Positions 26,794 through 35,351 of a stretch of DNA of 64,000 bases are shown here, piece after piece. A model generated the notes under the pieces. The model did no database searches, was not told the origin of the DNA, and saw only the letters and a list, made by a program, of their open reading frames with translations. The translations under genes were made by a program, and so were the position numbers. The DNA comes from Pseudomonas sp. B21-048 (lineage in GTDB: Bacteria > Pseudomonadota > Gammaproteobacteria > Pseudomonadales > Pseudomonadaceae): NCBI RefSeq assembly GCF_024748615.1, contig NZ_CP087168.1, positions 3,224,001 through 3,288,000 on the forward strand, written 5' to 3'. The first letter of the stretch is position 1; each line of letters begins with the position of its first letter.

Positions 26794-27137
26794 CAATGAC
26801 CTCCACCACAGCGCCTGTCACTAACCCTACCTGGGTGCGGGTCAGCGGCATTAATCGCTTGAAGATCCCCGGCAGCTTTTCGGTGCGCTTGCAGAAAGAC
26901 GGAAAGATGATCGCGTCCAGAGCTCTGTTTCAGCCGGTGGAGGTTCAAAGCTGCGCCAACTGCGTGGCCAACGCCATGACCCAATTCGATTTCGAATTGC
27001 CGATGGCTGAAGTGCTGGGCGGCAAGCTGAGCGTCTGGGTGGAACCGGTGAACAAAGACTTTGTCGGCGACCGGCACCCACAGAAGCTGATGGGCAACCC
27101 CGTTATCGATGTGCATCTATTGCTGCAAACAGAGTAG
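26790..27137 (+). CDS. Small CxxC protein resembling a tyrosinase C-terminal domain
   Basis: A 115-residue protein without signal peptide. TWVRVSGINRLKIPGSFSVRL and ASRALFQPVEVQSCANCVAN, followed by a beta-rich stretch and VIDVHLLLQTE, resemble the beta-sandwich module found C-terminal to the copper domain in some bacterial tyrosinases. The CxxC (SCANC) could bind copper. Start: AAGGAG 7 bases before ATG 26790, coupled to the 55-residue gene. Standing alone before the tyrosinase gene, it is a candidate copper chaperone or blocking subunit, like the caddie proteins of Streptomyces tyrosinases; this is inference. Confidence 0.6.
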   Translation: MTMTSTTAPVTNPTWVRVSGINRLKIPGSFSVRLQKDGKMIASRALFQPVEVQSCANCVANAMTQFDFELPMAEVLGGKLSVWVEPVNKDFVGDRHPQKLMGNPVIDVHLLLQTE

Positions 27138-27239
27138 CGCTGCTGGACCATGAGTGCCGGAGCTCAAGTGATGATATCCGGCCTCAGCCCCTGACGAACG
27201 TCAGACAGGCATCACTTAACAGAAACGGAGGGAGAGCTC

Positions 27240-28721
27240 ATGTCCACTTCTCGCCAGGATGTTGCAACACTCGGCCCGGGATGGAACAAGGTGTTACTGA
27301 ACTATGCACTGGCAATGCAAGCGTTGGACGAACTGCCAATAGCGAATCGCAATAGTTGGAAGTTCCTCGGCGCCATGCATGGATTCCGCCGCCAATTGTG
27401 GATTGACGAGCACGTCATCAAAGCAACGGACACAATTCCAACGGATTTAACCAACGATACATACGGCAATCAATGTCAGCACGGCAGTTGGTACTTCGTT
27501 TCGTGGCACCGTGCTTATTTGTTTGCATTCGAGTCCATCGTCGCGGCTAAAGTGAAGGAGCTGACGGGCGATGACTGGGCGCTTCCCTATTGGAACTACC
27601 TCAACAGTAGCAATCCGGATGCGCGGCAGATGCCAGATGCCTTTCTGGCAAAAACATTACCCAACGGGGCTCCAAACCCGCTCAACAAATATCCTCGCCG
27701 ACCAGGGTTCACCGCACTGCAGCCGGGCCCAAACGATGGGTTCAGCCTCGTCGCGATGGATGAGAACGATTTTTTGGTGGGCAACGATGGAACCCTAGGA
27801 TTCGGCGGAGGGATCACTGGCAATTTCGAGCAGTTCGACGGAATGACCGGCGATCTGGAAGGCAACCCGCACAACACTGTCCATCGTCTCATCGGAGGCG
27901 CACAGGGATTCATGGGGAATGCCTTGTTAGCGGGTCTTGACCCAATCTTCTGGCTTCACCATTGCAACATCGATCGACTGTGGGAGGCATGGATGAACAC
28001 GCCGGGCAAGACGATGGTTCGCGATCCGCGCTGGTTCGAGGGCCCGGCCGACCGCCGCTTCATCATGCCAGTCCCCGGCGGGGATGCGCCCGGAGTAACG
28101 TTCACCAGTCAAGACACCTTGAAGGGTGGAAAATATTATCGGGCCTATGATGACTTGATCAGTGGCACGGGCGTAACGCCAGGAGAGGAGTCTGTGGCAC
28201 GGGTCAAAATGGGCTTGCCCAATCAACAAACCATTCAACCAATCGGTGCGAATGCAGCGGTAGTCACGGTCGGTGGGACACCAGCACACACCCACATCGA
28301 CCTCGAACCACTCGCGACCACAAAAAGCATGGCCACCATGGGCGCGACGACTCCAGGCAATGAAGTGGCCCGGCTCTACCTTTCCCTCGAGTCTGTGCGC
28401 GGCACCGCACCGTCACCTTTGCTAGAGGTGTACGTCAATCTGCCGGAAGGCGCCGATCCAGCGCTTCATCCCGATAGGCACGCCGGTAGCCTGACACTTT
28501 TCGGGCTCAACGTCGCCTCGGAGCCGGATGGCCCCCACGCCGGCAATGGGTTGGGCTATACGATCGACATAACCGACCTGGCCCAGCGACTGACAAGCGC
28601 CGGAGACTTCGATCCAAACCATCTGCGAGTAACACTTGTCCCTGGAGAACAAATATCGCAAGACCAACCTGTAACGGTTGAACGCATAAGCGTTCTCAAG
28701 CGAAGTGGCGTCGTGAGTTGA
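27240..28721 (+). CDS. Tyrosinase/polyphenol oxidase (type 3 copper)
   Basis: A 493-residue protein with a common central tyrosinase domain. The CuA ligands are H47 (AMHGF), H81 (CQHGSW) and H90 (SWHRAY); the CuB ligands are H211 and H215 (NPHNTVH) and H240/H241 in LDPIFWLHHCNIDRLW. It would hydroxylate monophenols and oxidise catechols to quinones, giving melanin-like products. Residues 370-490 form a separate beta-rich domain (LLEVYVNLPEG, HAGSLTLFGL). There is no signal peptide, so it is cytosolic unless carried by a partner. Strong ribosome site (GGAGGGAG). The membrane-protein gene starts 10 bases after its stop. Confidence 0.93.
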   Translation: MSTSRQDVATLGPGWNKVLLNYALAMQALDELPIANRNSWKFLGAMHGFRRQLWIDEHVIKATDTIPTDLTNDTYGNQCQHGSWYFVSWHRAYLFAFESIVAAKVKELTGDDWALPYWNYLNSSNPDARQMPDAFLAKTLPNGAPNPLNKYPRRPGFTALQPGPNDGFSLVAMDENDFLVGNDGTLGFGGGITGNFEQFDGMTGDLEGNPHNTVHRLIGGAQGFMGNALLAGLDPIFWLHHCNIDRLWEAWMNTPGKTMVRDPRWFEGPADRRFIMPVPGGDAPGVTFTSQDTLKGGKYYRAYDDLISGTGVTPGEESVARVKMGLPNQQTIQPIGANAAVVTVGGTPAHTHIDLEPLATTKSMATMGATTPGNEVARLYLSLESVRGTAPSPLLEVYVNLPEGADPALHPDRHAGSLTLFGLNVASEPDGPHAGNGLGYTIDITDLAQRLTSAGDFDPNHLRVTLVPGEQISQDQPVTVERISVLKRSGVVS

Positions 28722-28731
28722 GAGCGACCTC

Positions 28732-29508
28732 ATGCGGCCAGGCCCTGTTCTACGCAGTTTTATCTACGCCCCCTGGCCATTGCTTTTGGCCACGGGGGGA
28801 CTCGGCCTGGCCCTTTCCGTTTACAACGAGGTGAACACAGAAGGTCCCGCGTTTTGCGTGGCCGTGAATGGGCTATCGATCATCACGAGTTGGCCCGCCG
28901 CACTGCAAGCGGAGCTCGCGTTGAACCCAATCCACCGAATCCTGGCGGGTTGGGCCTTGATGCTGCTGGCCATGATGCCGCCTCTTCTGGCGATGCCACT
29001 CATGCATGTCTGGCGCTCCAGCCTGCCAAGCAGGCGAATACGAGCGTCAGTCGGGTTTCTACTCGGTTACTGTGCGCTGTGGATGACAGTCGGCCCCATC
29101 CTGACAGCCCTGGCGCTGCTGCTACAGATTGCTGTCGTCAAAAACGCCCTGGTCGTGGCACTGCTGATCGCGATGCTATGGAGCGCGAGCCCGTGGCACC
29201 GCGCAGCACTCAATCGTGGCCATCGACGGCGGCGAATAGGCCTGTTCGGCTGGGCTGCCGACCGGGATTGCCTGATCTTCGGCATGACGCATGGCGTCTT
29301 TTGCATTGTTTCGTGCTGGGCCTGGATGCTAGTGCCATTGGTCAGCGGGGCATGGCACATTCCGATGATGCTGTTCGCCGGCGTCATCATGCTGACTGAA
29401 CGGCTCACACCTCCTGGGCCGGTGCGCTGGGGCTGGCACCCGGCTTTTTCACCGGTTCACCTTTACACCCTCCTCACTAAGCGCAATGTGGAGCGTCCCC
29501 ATGGTTAG
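28732..29508 (+). CDS. DUF2182 multi-pass membrane protein
   Basis: A 258-residue inner-membrane protein with about six or seven hydrophobic segments. GWALMLLAMMPPLLAMPLMHVW and GVFCIVSCWAWMLVPLVSG match the conserved segments of DUF2182, annotated in databases as predicted metal-binding integral membrane proteins. Met-, His- and Cys-rich stretches fit copper handling. It lies between tyrosinase and caspase-like genes with a 10-base gap before it and an 8-base overlap after it, so it belongs to the same operon. Copper supply to the cytosolic tyrosinase is a plausible role. Confidence 0.75.
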   Translation: MRPGPVLRSFIYAPWPLLLATGGLGLALSVYNEVNTEGPAFCVAVNGLSIITSWPAALQAELALNPIHRILAGWALMLLAMMPPLLAMPLMHVWRSSLPSRRIRASVGFLLGYCALWMTVGPILTALALLLQIAVVKNALVVALLIAMLWSASPWHRAALNRGHRRRRIGLFGWAADRDCLIFGMTHGVFCIVSCWAWMLVPLVSGAWHIPMMLFAGVIMLTERLTPPGPVRWGWHPAFSPVHLYTLLTKRNVERPHG

Positions 29509-31477
29509 GCGCGTTTGTCTGGCAATCGGAGTGAGCACGGTTACACCTGTCCTGAACCAGGCCCTGCGCTTCGCGTATCTGGACGGCGCCATTTTCGCTG
29601 CCCGTTCAATGGGTGAATGGGCGCTGAGCACCGGTTTCGGCGCCGACAATGTAAGAGTCGTCGACGACGGTTCCACCGGCGGTATCGAGAATCCCGTCAC
29701 ACGCGAACGGGTGCAACGGGCGGTCGATGAGTTGTTTCCAGTGGGCGCCGAGGTGGTTGATCAGTTGATCCTGGCCTTTTGCGGTCATGGACTCACCGAT
29801 GCAAATATCGGTTCGATCTCATGGCTGTTCAGCGACTCACTGCGCCTGAAATACCGTATTGTGGCCGATTTGTTCTATGCGGAATTACTACTACACGGCG
29901 TCAAGCGCATCACGCTCATTACCGATGCCTGCCGCGAAGCGCCCCAGAGTCTCGAGCTGATGCGGCTTGATGGAGTTCGCGGGATCGTTGTACAGGGTGC
30001 TCAAGTTGAAAGCCCGAGATTTGATCGCCTGGCGTCTTGTCAGGACGGACAGCTCGGCTATATGGTCTATGATCCGGCGTCCGCCGCGCCGGGCAAGTGT
30101 GTGTTCTCTGGCGTCATCGCGGATGTGCTCTGGGGCTTGGAACCGGCCGCCATCGTCAATGGATTGATTACTACGTCCACACTGGGTACATGCGTTCGCT
30201 CGCGAACAACCGAGCGAGCAAGCGAGTATCACCTCAGGCTAAATCCGCAATGCCAGGTCGATCCCGAGTCAGTGGTGCTTTACAACACCGCCACCCCACT
30301 GCAAGGCCCCGCCGATTTGCAACCCTGGCCACCCGGGAGCAATGCGGCGATCCTGGGCGCTACCACCACCGTCGGAGTACCGGATTCCGCCGACCATATC
30401 CTTGAACGGGTACACACCGACCCCGACTTCCGGGATCAAATACTCGGCACTGATTTTGGGCTCAAGCGTTTCAACCTCGTGGCTCCAGACAGCCACGTCA
30501 TCACGATACCCAGCGACAGTAAGGATTTACTGCTGGATTTGGTTGAGCTGCGGCACCCAGGCACCCACACTCCTGGCAAGAAGCAAAAGGTACGGGCGCT
30601 GGTCCAACGGCTCGAAACTGAGGCAGCCGCCGGGGAGGTTCGACGCCGACTGGAACAAATCAATCATCCCGGTAGCGCGAATTTAATCGTCTGGGGCGAT
30701 CAGGTGAAGCTCTTGTCCAGCGCCCCGGCCAAACCACTAAGACTCGGCCCCTCGTTCTACAGATTCCGCGTTGATCGCAGTTCTGAGGGGCTACCTGTTC
30801 TGGTGGAGTTAGCCGATGGGCTGTTTACGCCCGTTGTTCCTTATGATGGTCTGTATGCCGTCATCGCACCCGGCACCGACGGGGACGTTTTCCAGGCCTA
30901 TGGGGTGCGAGGCTCCCCCGAAAGATACCTGGAGGCCCTGAGGGCCATCGACGATTTTGCAGCCGGTCGGCTCCGCGTCGACAGCCTTGATCAACTCGCC
31001 GCAGACCTACGACACGAAAAGCATGCCGATCCAATGCTAGGCGTCATCTGCGCCTATCTCTATCGTGCGACGGCCGACTACGACAACATCCGGCGCATGG
31101 CTTATTTTTATGTTGCCCAAGGCCAAGCGGTGCCCTATGACATCGCGCTTCTCGGGGCGATGCACGTGACACGAGAGGCGAATGGCGCTCTGCGATTGCA
31201 TGTGCCGGCTGTGAAGGCACGCGAACCCCGACAAGATGAGCCGGCACTCCCCAACTATGCCACGCAAGCTACACCCGCCGTGCTAGCCCGGGTCGGCGGG
31301 CGATGCCCATGGCTCGGACTTGGTTGGGACTATGTCAAGGACCCTCGATCGGAGTGGGCCGCACTCGTCGACGGACTTGCTGATCATGCGGCAGCGGTTC
31401 GTCGCAGCGGATCGACAATACTGCCCCCGAAGTCTGCAAGACAGCTTGCAAACGTCTGGGGCCTGCGCTCGCCTTAG
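29501..31477 (+). CDS. Caspase-like (peptidase C14-type) protein with long C-terminal region
   Basis: A 658-residue protein. Residues 5-230 show a caspase-haemoglobinase-like fold: VCLAIGVSTV, a YLDGAIFAARSMGEWAL helix, LILAFCGHG with the catalytic histidine (H96) and ITLITDACRE with the catalytic cysteine (C144). Both residues sit at the ends of predicted strands, as in metacaspases and bacterial caspase-like proteases. Residues 230-658 are unrecognised and contain no membrane segment. ATG 29501 is preferred (GGAG 7 bases upstream) and overlaps the DUF2182 stop by 8 bases. It could process the tyrosinase or act as a death effector. Confidence 0.75.
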   Translation: MVRRVCLAIGVSTVTPVLNQALRFAYLDGAIFAARSMGEWALSTGFGADNVRVVDDGSTGGIENPVTRERVQRAVDELFPVGAEVVDQLILAFCGHGLTDANIGSISWLFSDSLRLKYRIVADLFYAELLLHGVKRITLITDACREAPQSLELMRLDGVRGIVVQGAQVESPRFDRLASCQDGQLGYMVYDPASAAPGKCVFSGVIADVLWGLEPAAIVNGLITTSTLGTCVRSRTTERASEYHLRLNPQCQVDPESVVLYNTATPLQGPADLQPWPPGSNAAILGATTTVGVPDSADHILERVHTDPDFRDQILGTDFGLKRFNLVAPDSHVITIPSDSKDLLLDLVELRHPGTHTPGKKQKVRALVQRLETEAAAGEVRRRLEQINHPGSANLIVWGDQVKLLSSAPAKPLRLGPSFYRFRVDRSSEGLPVLVELADGLFTPVVPYDGLYAVIAPGTDGDVFQAYGVRGSPERYLEALRAIDDFAAGRLRVDSLDQLAADLRHEKHADPMLGVICAYLYRATADYDNIRRMAYFYVAQGQAVPYDIALLGAMHVTREANGALRLHVPAVKAREPRQDEPALPNYATQATPAVLARVGGRCPWLGLGWDYVKDPRSEWAALVDGLADHAAAVRRSGSTILPPKSARQLANVWGLRSP

Positions 31478-31777
31478 AGGCGGTCTTGATGGAGCTGACC
31501 TTGAGGATCGAGCGTCAAGGCGCGACGGATACTGGCGACAATGTCCGCGGAGCGCTTCACACGATCGGTGAGAACGCCGGACACATCAAACAGGGCTTGC
31601 CCAAGCTGAGGACCCAACGGCCACACTAATCAAGGTGGTTCCGACCTCCTTCCTTCAAAAACTCTCTGTCGCGCGGCTCCCGCTTCCCGAATCAGCACGC
31701 GCTATCCTGCAGTGCTGATCAACCTTAGACTCCAGCTCGTCAGATTCAAACCCCAAATTATGCTTTTGCAAGCGTAA
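31478..31777. other. Intergenic region with a possible minus-strand gene remnant
   Basis: A minus-strand frame from about 31630 to 31475 reads GQALFDVSGVLTDRVKRSAD... to GQLHQDRL and looks like a protein C-terminus. An in-frame TGA lies just upstream and there is no usable start beyond a GTG, so it is probably a remnant. AAGGAGGT on the minus strand near 31640 is not well spaced to it. Otherwise nothing is seen. Confidence 0.3.
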
Positions 31778-31792
31778 TGGCATAATATGCCA
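31778..31792. promoter_or_regulatory. Palindromic operator of the toxin-antitoxin operon
   Basis: TGGCATA-A-TATGCCA is a perfect 15-base palindrome 40-54 bases before the antitoxin start. It contains a -10-like CATAAT/TAATAT. Antitoxins of the ParD type repress their own promoter, so this is the likely binding site. Confidence 0.6.
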
Positions 31793-31831
31793 ATGGTCGA
31801 AAGAACCTGTTTGCCCAAGCTGGAGCTAATT

Positions 31832-32122
31832 ATGGCGACGCGAAACGTTGTGCTCACCCCTCACCAGGAACAGGTTATCCATGACCTGGTTCAGTCCGGC
31901 CGTTATCAGAATGCCAGCGAAGTGATGCGAGAAGGTTTGCGTCTATTGGAACAGCGCGTCGCCGAAGACACCGCCAAAATTGAGGCCCTGCGCCAGGCGA
32001 CCTCGATCGGCATCATGGACCTTGAGCACGGGCGCTTCACGCAGTTGAACGAAGGGGATCTGGAGCACTACCTTGAGGGCTTGAGCCTGGAAGCCACCCT
32101 CCCCGCGCGTGAGAAACCCTGA
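31832..32122 (+). CDS. parD: ParD-like antitoxin (CC2985/CopG-type)
   Basis: A 96-residue ribbon-helix-helix antitoxin: TRNVVLTPHQEQVIHDLVQS is the DNA-binding strand and helix, and GRYQNASEVMREGLRLLEQR is the hallmark second helix of the family. The C-terminal half is the disordered toxin-binding tail. GGAG precedes ATG 31832. The toxin gene follows 2 bases after the stop. It neutralises the toxin and should repress the operon through the palindrome upstream. Confidence 0.9.
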   Translation: MATRNVVLTPHQEQVIHDLVQSGRYQNASEVMREGLRLLEQRVAEDTAKIEALRQATSIGIMDLEHGRFTQLNEGDLEHYLEGLSLEATLPAREKP

Positions 32123-32124
32123 GC

Positions 32125-32481
32125 ATGCCGCAGTATCGGATTTCCAACGCGGCGCGCGCCGACATTGTCGACCTCCTCAGACTCTCCCAGACGCAGTTCG
32201 GCGATCAAGCACGCCAGTGCTACCAGGCACTGATCCTCGCGGCGCTGCAAGCGATTGCCGACACGCCTTATCGCATTGGCAGCCACGAACGCGATGAGCT
32301 GGCACCGGGCCTTCGCAGCTATCACCTCATCTATTCACGCCAGCAGGCCAAACAAACCCATGGAACGGTCAAAAGCCCGCGCCATATCGTGTTCTATCGT
32401 GTGGCAAACGACGACGTGATCGAGGTCGTCAGACTCCTGCATGACGCCATGGAAGTGCAACTGCACCTGCCCAACGACTGA
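32125..32481 (+). CDS. parE: ParE-like toxin
   Basis: A 118-residue RelE/ParE-superfamily toxin: MPQYRISNAARADIVDLLRL is the opening helical pair, and HIVFYRVANDDVIEVVRLLHDAMEV the C-terminal strand block with the conserved R(V)LH.....D. ParE members poison DNA gyrase; RelE members cut mRNA. The ParD partner and sequence favour ParE. The middle insertion (RQQAKQTHGTVKSPRH) is a little longer than usual. The pair may stabilise the surrounding accessory DNA. Confidence 0.88.
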   Translation: MPQYRISNAARADIVDLLRLSQTQFGDQARQCYQALILAALQAIADTPYRIGSHERDELAPGLRSYHLIYSRQQAKQTHGTVKSPRHIVFYRVANDDVIEVVRLLHDAMEVQLHLPND

Positions 32482-32693
32482 TCACCGACCTGGCCCAACG
32501 GCTTAACTGGCCATGAACAGCGAAGGTCAGGCGCCCGCCTCTACATCGCAACCTGAGCGCCCTCGCTGCCAGCCGACTCGGCGGCCAATTGAAGCGTGAG
32601 GTTCTGGGTCCGACCGGACTATCGAGCCCCACAACCAGAAACACGATGTTCAACGTTGCGTGCCACTCTCAATGCTGAACAAGCGCTTCTTAG

Positions 32694-32966
32694 CTGATCA
32701 TCAAAGTGGTGTTGTTTGCCGGAATGCTGGTGCCGGCCGCACTGAACCCATTTAACCTTGGCCCGATTTTGGAGCGGTCGTTGCGGGAGGGGGAGTTTCG
32801 AGTGGCGGCGAATGCGTTAAGGCGCAGCGTATTGGTCGAATTATCAACGGCGATTTTAATAGTGGGGCTAGTGGCTTGGTTGGGAACCTTGAGTCCCGAC
32901 GTAGGGATAGCATCAAGACAGCGTAGCCAAAATTTGTTCATCGTGGTTATTGCGTGCGAGCAATAG
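32694..32966 (+). pseudogene. copD C-terminal remnant
   Basis: The frame opens directly after a TAG at 32691, and reads LIIKVVLFAGMLVPAALNPF, then LREGEFRVAANALRRSVLVE and a last membrane segment ending GLVAWLGTLSP. This matches the C-terminal end of the copper-resistance inner-membrane protein CopD. The first 200 or so residues are missing, and the tail beyond GTLSP is aberrant. It hints that a larger copper gene set once stood here, next to the copper-oxidase operon. Confidence 0.75.
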
Positions 32967-33258
32967 CTTGATCTTCTGTCTGATGAATGCCTCAAGTGAA
33001 AACTCTGGGGCCTTGGCCTCTTTCGATCAGTCCGCCTGAGGCGGACAGCAATCGATCTTGGTGTATACCTCAATGGCTGGTTACATCAGAGCGCAAGGCC
33101 ACCTGTCTTGCCAAGCCTGTACAACATCGGCAAGGCAAGATCAAAAACTGCCGAACTTTAGCGAGGCTGCAATGGTGTCAGTCCTGCCAACATTGTGTTG
33201 GATGGGGCATTGCCATCGCTGCCTCGCTAACGCTCGACAGCTCCCATAGGAGACCGAC
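32967..33258. other. Non-coding stretch with a short inverted repeat
   Basis: GTCCGCCT-G-AGGCGGAC (33030-33046) is a perfect 8-base inverted repeat. It could be a terminator stem without a T tract or a REP-like fragment. Two short open frames here have no ribosome site or recognisable product. Confidence 0.35.
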
Positions 33259-33678
33259 TTACGCCGTGGCCTCCCGGTGATGGCTCAGGTCAACCGCCAT
33301 ATCGGTATCACCTTCGCAACCGAACAAGCGCAGGTTCGGAAGCCCGGCGCGAATCAGCGGGCGTACGTTCTGGGCAAAGGCATAACCGTTGCATATGTCG
33401 AGGTACAGGCTGCCGCTCCACCCTCCCGGCGGGTATGCCAGCAGTACATCGGCGAACTGACGGGGGGTGAAATCGGTGAAGCTGACGCCTTCTTCACCGA
33501 AGGCTTGCGGTGAGCCGTGTGCGGTGATGACCAGGGTGTCGCCATTGCGCAGGCGCCCGAGTGTCGCCGGCAGGGCTGCGCGGCGGCAGCCGCTGTAGCG
33601 GTAGTCGGCGCGAAAATTACGCGCGGCGGCGGTGAGCTGGGTGTCATCGCGGCACCAGCAAAGCAGGGTTGTGCTCAT
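33259..33678 (-). CDS. Small caspase-fold-like protein (139 residues)
   Basis: MSTTLLCWCRDD opens the protein. NGDTLVITAHGS places a histidine (H54) after a hydrophobic strand, and GSLYLDICNGYAF places a cysteine (C96) after the next. This is the His-Gly then Cys layout of the caspase/clan CD fold reduced to its core. No signal peptide or extra domain is present. AAGGAG lies before the ATG. It is the last gene of the minus-strand locus containing a GH19 enzyme. The fold call is by motif only; a non-proteolytic relative is possible. Confidence 0.5.
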   Translation of the reverse strand: MSTTLLCWCRDDTQLTAAARNFRADYRYSGCRRAALPATLGRLRNGDTLVITAHGSPQAFGEEGVSFTDFTPRQFADVLLAYPPGGWSGSLYLDICNGYAFAQNVRPLIRAGLPNLRLFGCEGDTDMAVDLSHHREATA

Positions 33679-33805
33679 GGTCTTGCTCCTTGCATGAGGT
33701 TACGAACATTGAGAGGTTGCTTTCACATCTATTCCCCTTTCAAAGGGGAGCGCGGTTGCGCCCTTCTCCCGCGCCTCGCAGCGCAGGAAAGCCGTCAAAA
33801 CAGGA

Positions 33806-34588
33806 TCAATTCAACAGCAGCCACTTGGCCCGTTCGAGGTACGCGGTACGCTCGGCAAGGCCGTTGACACCGCCGTTGATTTTCCGCGTGACTTTTTCCA
33901 CGTTGTCGGTATCGGCCAAGTCATTGAGGCTATTGCTCGACCAGAACCAGCCTGCGACGTCCACGGCCAGGCCACGGTCAGTGCTCACCAGGTCGGGTGC
34001 ATCACGGTTCTCGAAATCCCGGTGGCAGGTCAGCCCGTACTGGCGATAGTTGGCGCGACCGGTGAGCTGGATCAGCCCCCGGCCCTTGAACAGCTTTCCA
34101 TCGCCTGTTTGCGTATTGCCGAGGCCTGCGCGGCCTTCATAAGCAGCGCCCGAAGCCAGCTCTTCGGTGTAGAGCAGGCACCCACTTTCGTGGGCGATCT
34201 GCGCCAGGAAATGCGCGATGCGCAGCGGTGTATTGAGCTTGTAGCGCGCGAGTACATCGACAATCGGCTGGTAAAACTCGGCGACGCGCAAGGCGCTGGC
34301 GGTGGTCATGATGATGCGCAGCTTTTCCACCGTCAGGCCTGGGGGCAGCCCTTTGCGCAGCGCCGCCATCGTCTGGTCGCCCGGTGCCACTAGCGCGCCC
34401 GGGGCCACACCAACGCCTTGCTGGAAACTCTTGAGGGCCCCGCGTGAACCGCTCCCCCACGCACCATCGGTGGCGAGATTGCAGGCCAGGCCGTGTTGGC
34501 CGCTATTGAGGTTGAGCAGAAATTGCAGGCTGCGAACATCTGCCGGAGTATTCTTGCCGCCGTCGCCGACCGTATTGCTAATGCACAT
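33806..34588 (-). CDS. GH19 chitinase/endolysin with N-terminal peptidoglycan-binding domain
   Basis: A 260-residue protein. Residues 10-80 resemble a PG_binding_1 domain (DVRSLQFLLNLNSG, WGSGSRGALKSFQQ). Residues 90-260 are a glycoside hydrolase family 19 domain: RIAHFLAQIAHESG with the catalytic glutamate and LFKGRGLIQLTGRANYRQYG. Members with this layout act as phage-type endolysins or chitinases. There is no signal peptide, so a holin-like route would be needed for export, and a small membrane protein is encoded just upstream. GAGGAG precedes the start. Confidence 0.88.
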   Translation of the reverse strand: MCISNTVGDGGKNTPADVRSLQFLLNLNSGQHGLACNLATDGAWGSGSRGALKSFQQGVGVAPGALVAPGDQTMAALRKGLPPGLTVEKLRIIMTTASALRVAEFYQPIVDVLARYKLNTPLRIAHFLAQIAHESGCLLYTEELASGAAYEGRAGLGNTQTGDGKLFKGRGLIQLTGRANYRQYGLTCHRDFENRDAPDLVSTDRGLAVDVAGWFWSSNSLNDLADTDNVEKVTRKINGGVNGLAERTAYLERAKWLLLN

Positions 34589-34688
34589 GGCTTGCTCCTC
34601 GCCGCAGGCACACGTTCCCCGTCAGGCGACGGAAAACGTGCCTTGCTGGATTTGACTGAAGGTGGAATTCAGGAAGCGGTGGTGATCG

Positions 34689-35084
34689 TCAGTTGCCCGG
34701 AAGGACCAGATCGACGGTGTAGACCGGGTCCTTGTGGGGACGATCAAACAGTTGAATGACGGTGCTGCCGTCAGCACCTGCCCCCCGGTGCAAATAACCG
34801 GATGCCAGGGCAATGCAGCGGCCCGACCCTGCCCCCTGCAAGGAGTAAACATCGACCTTGTCGCGTTTTTTGGAGAACTGCAGCGCGAAGCCGCACTTCC
34901 ACTGGTCCTCGAAGCGGATCTGCCCGGCAGCGCTACCCGGTTGCTTGGTAGCAGTGATGGTCAGGGCGACCGGGATATCGTCGTTACCGTCGCTGATGGT
35001 GCCTGCGAACTTTTCATCGGCAGAGGCCGGCAGGATGCTGGCCAGCAACATCGCGCCGACGAATATGGATGCGATATGTCTCAT
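34689..35084 (-). CDS. Secreted protein of unknown function (131 residues)
   Basis: It has a clear Sec signal peptide (MRHIASIFVGAMLLASILPASA) and then a mature domain of about 108 residues with two cysteines (WKCGF and GRCIAL) that probably form a disulfide. It is predicted beta-rich (VALTITATKQPGSAAGQI). AAGGAGAG precedes the start. It lies between the GH19 gene and the small membrane-protein gene, so a role as periplasmic inhibitor of the GH19 enzyme, or as secreted partner, is possible. No family is recognised. Confidence 0.75.
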   Translation of the reverse strand: MRHIASIFVGAMLLASILPASADEKFAGTISDGNDDIPVALTITATKQPGSAAGQIRFEDQWKCGFALQFSKKRDKVDVYSLQGAGSGRCIALASGYLHRGAGADGSTVIQLFDRPHKDPVYTVDLVLPGN

Positions 35085-35111
35085 GTTGACTCTCCTTGTT
35101 AAGTGATTAGT

Positions 35112-35351
35112 TTAGAACCACAGCTCCAGCAAAAGGCCCGCCAATTTGGCAATGGCTATCGCCATATCGGGCTTGACCATCCCGAGTACCACCAGGGCGA
35201 ACAGGAAGACAGCGCTCAACCCGCACAACACACGCTTGGGCAGCGACATCCGTTCGGGCCCTTCGACTTTTGGCTTGATGATGTCTCTCAACGTCTTCGT
35301 CTCCTGTTCCGACAGGGTCAACAACATCGAACGGTCAGCGCGCTTCGCCAT
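35112..35351 (-). CDS. Small membrane protein, holin-sized (79 residues)
   Basis: A charged N-terminal half (MAKRADRSMLLTLSEQETKTL) is followed by two hydrophobic stretches, LPKRVLCGLSAVFLFALVVLGMV and IAIAKLAGLLLELWF. Size and layout are compatible with a holin, but the sequence is not one I recognise. The ATG at 35351 has AGGGGG 7 bases upstream; the ATG at 35357 is too close to it. The start overlaps the end of the preceding gene by 17 bases. Confidence 0.6.
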   Translation of the reverse strand: MAKRADRSMLLTLSEQETKTLRDIIKPKVEGPERMSLPKRVLCGLSAVFLFALVVLGMVKPDMAIAIAKLAGLLLELWF

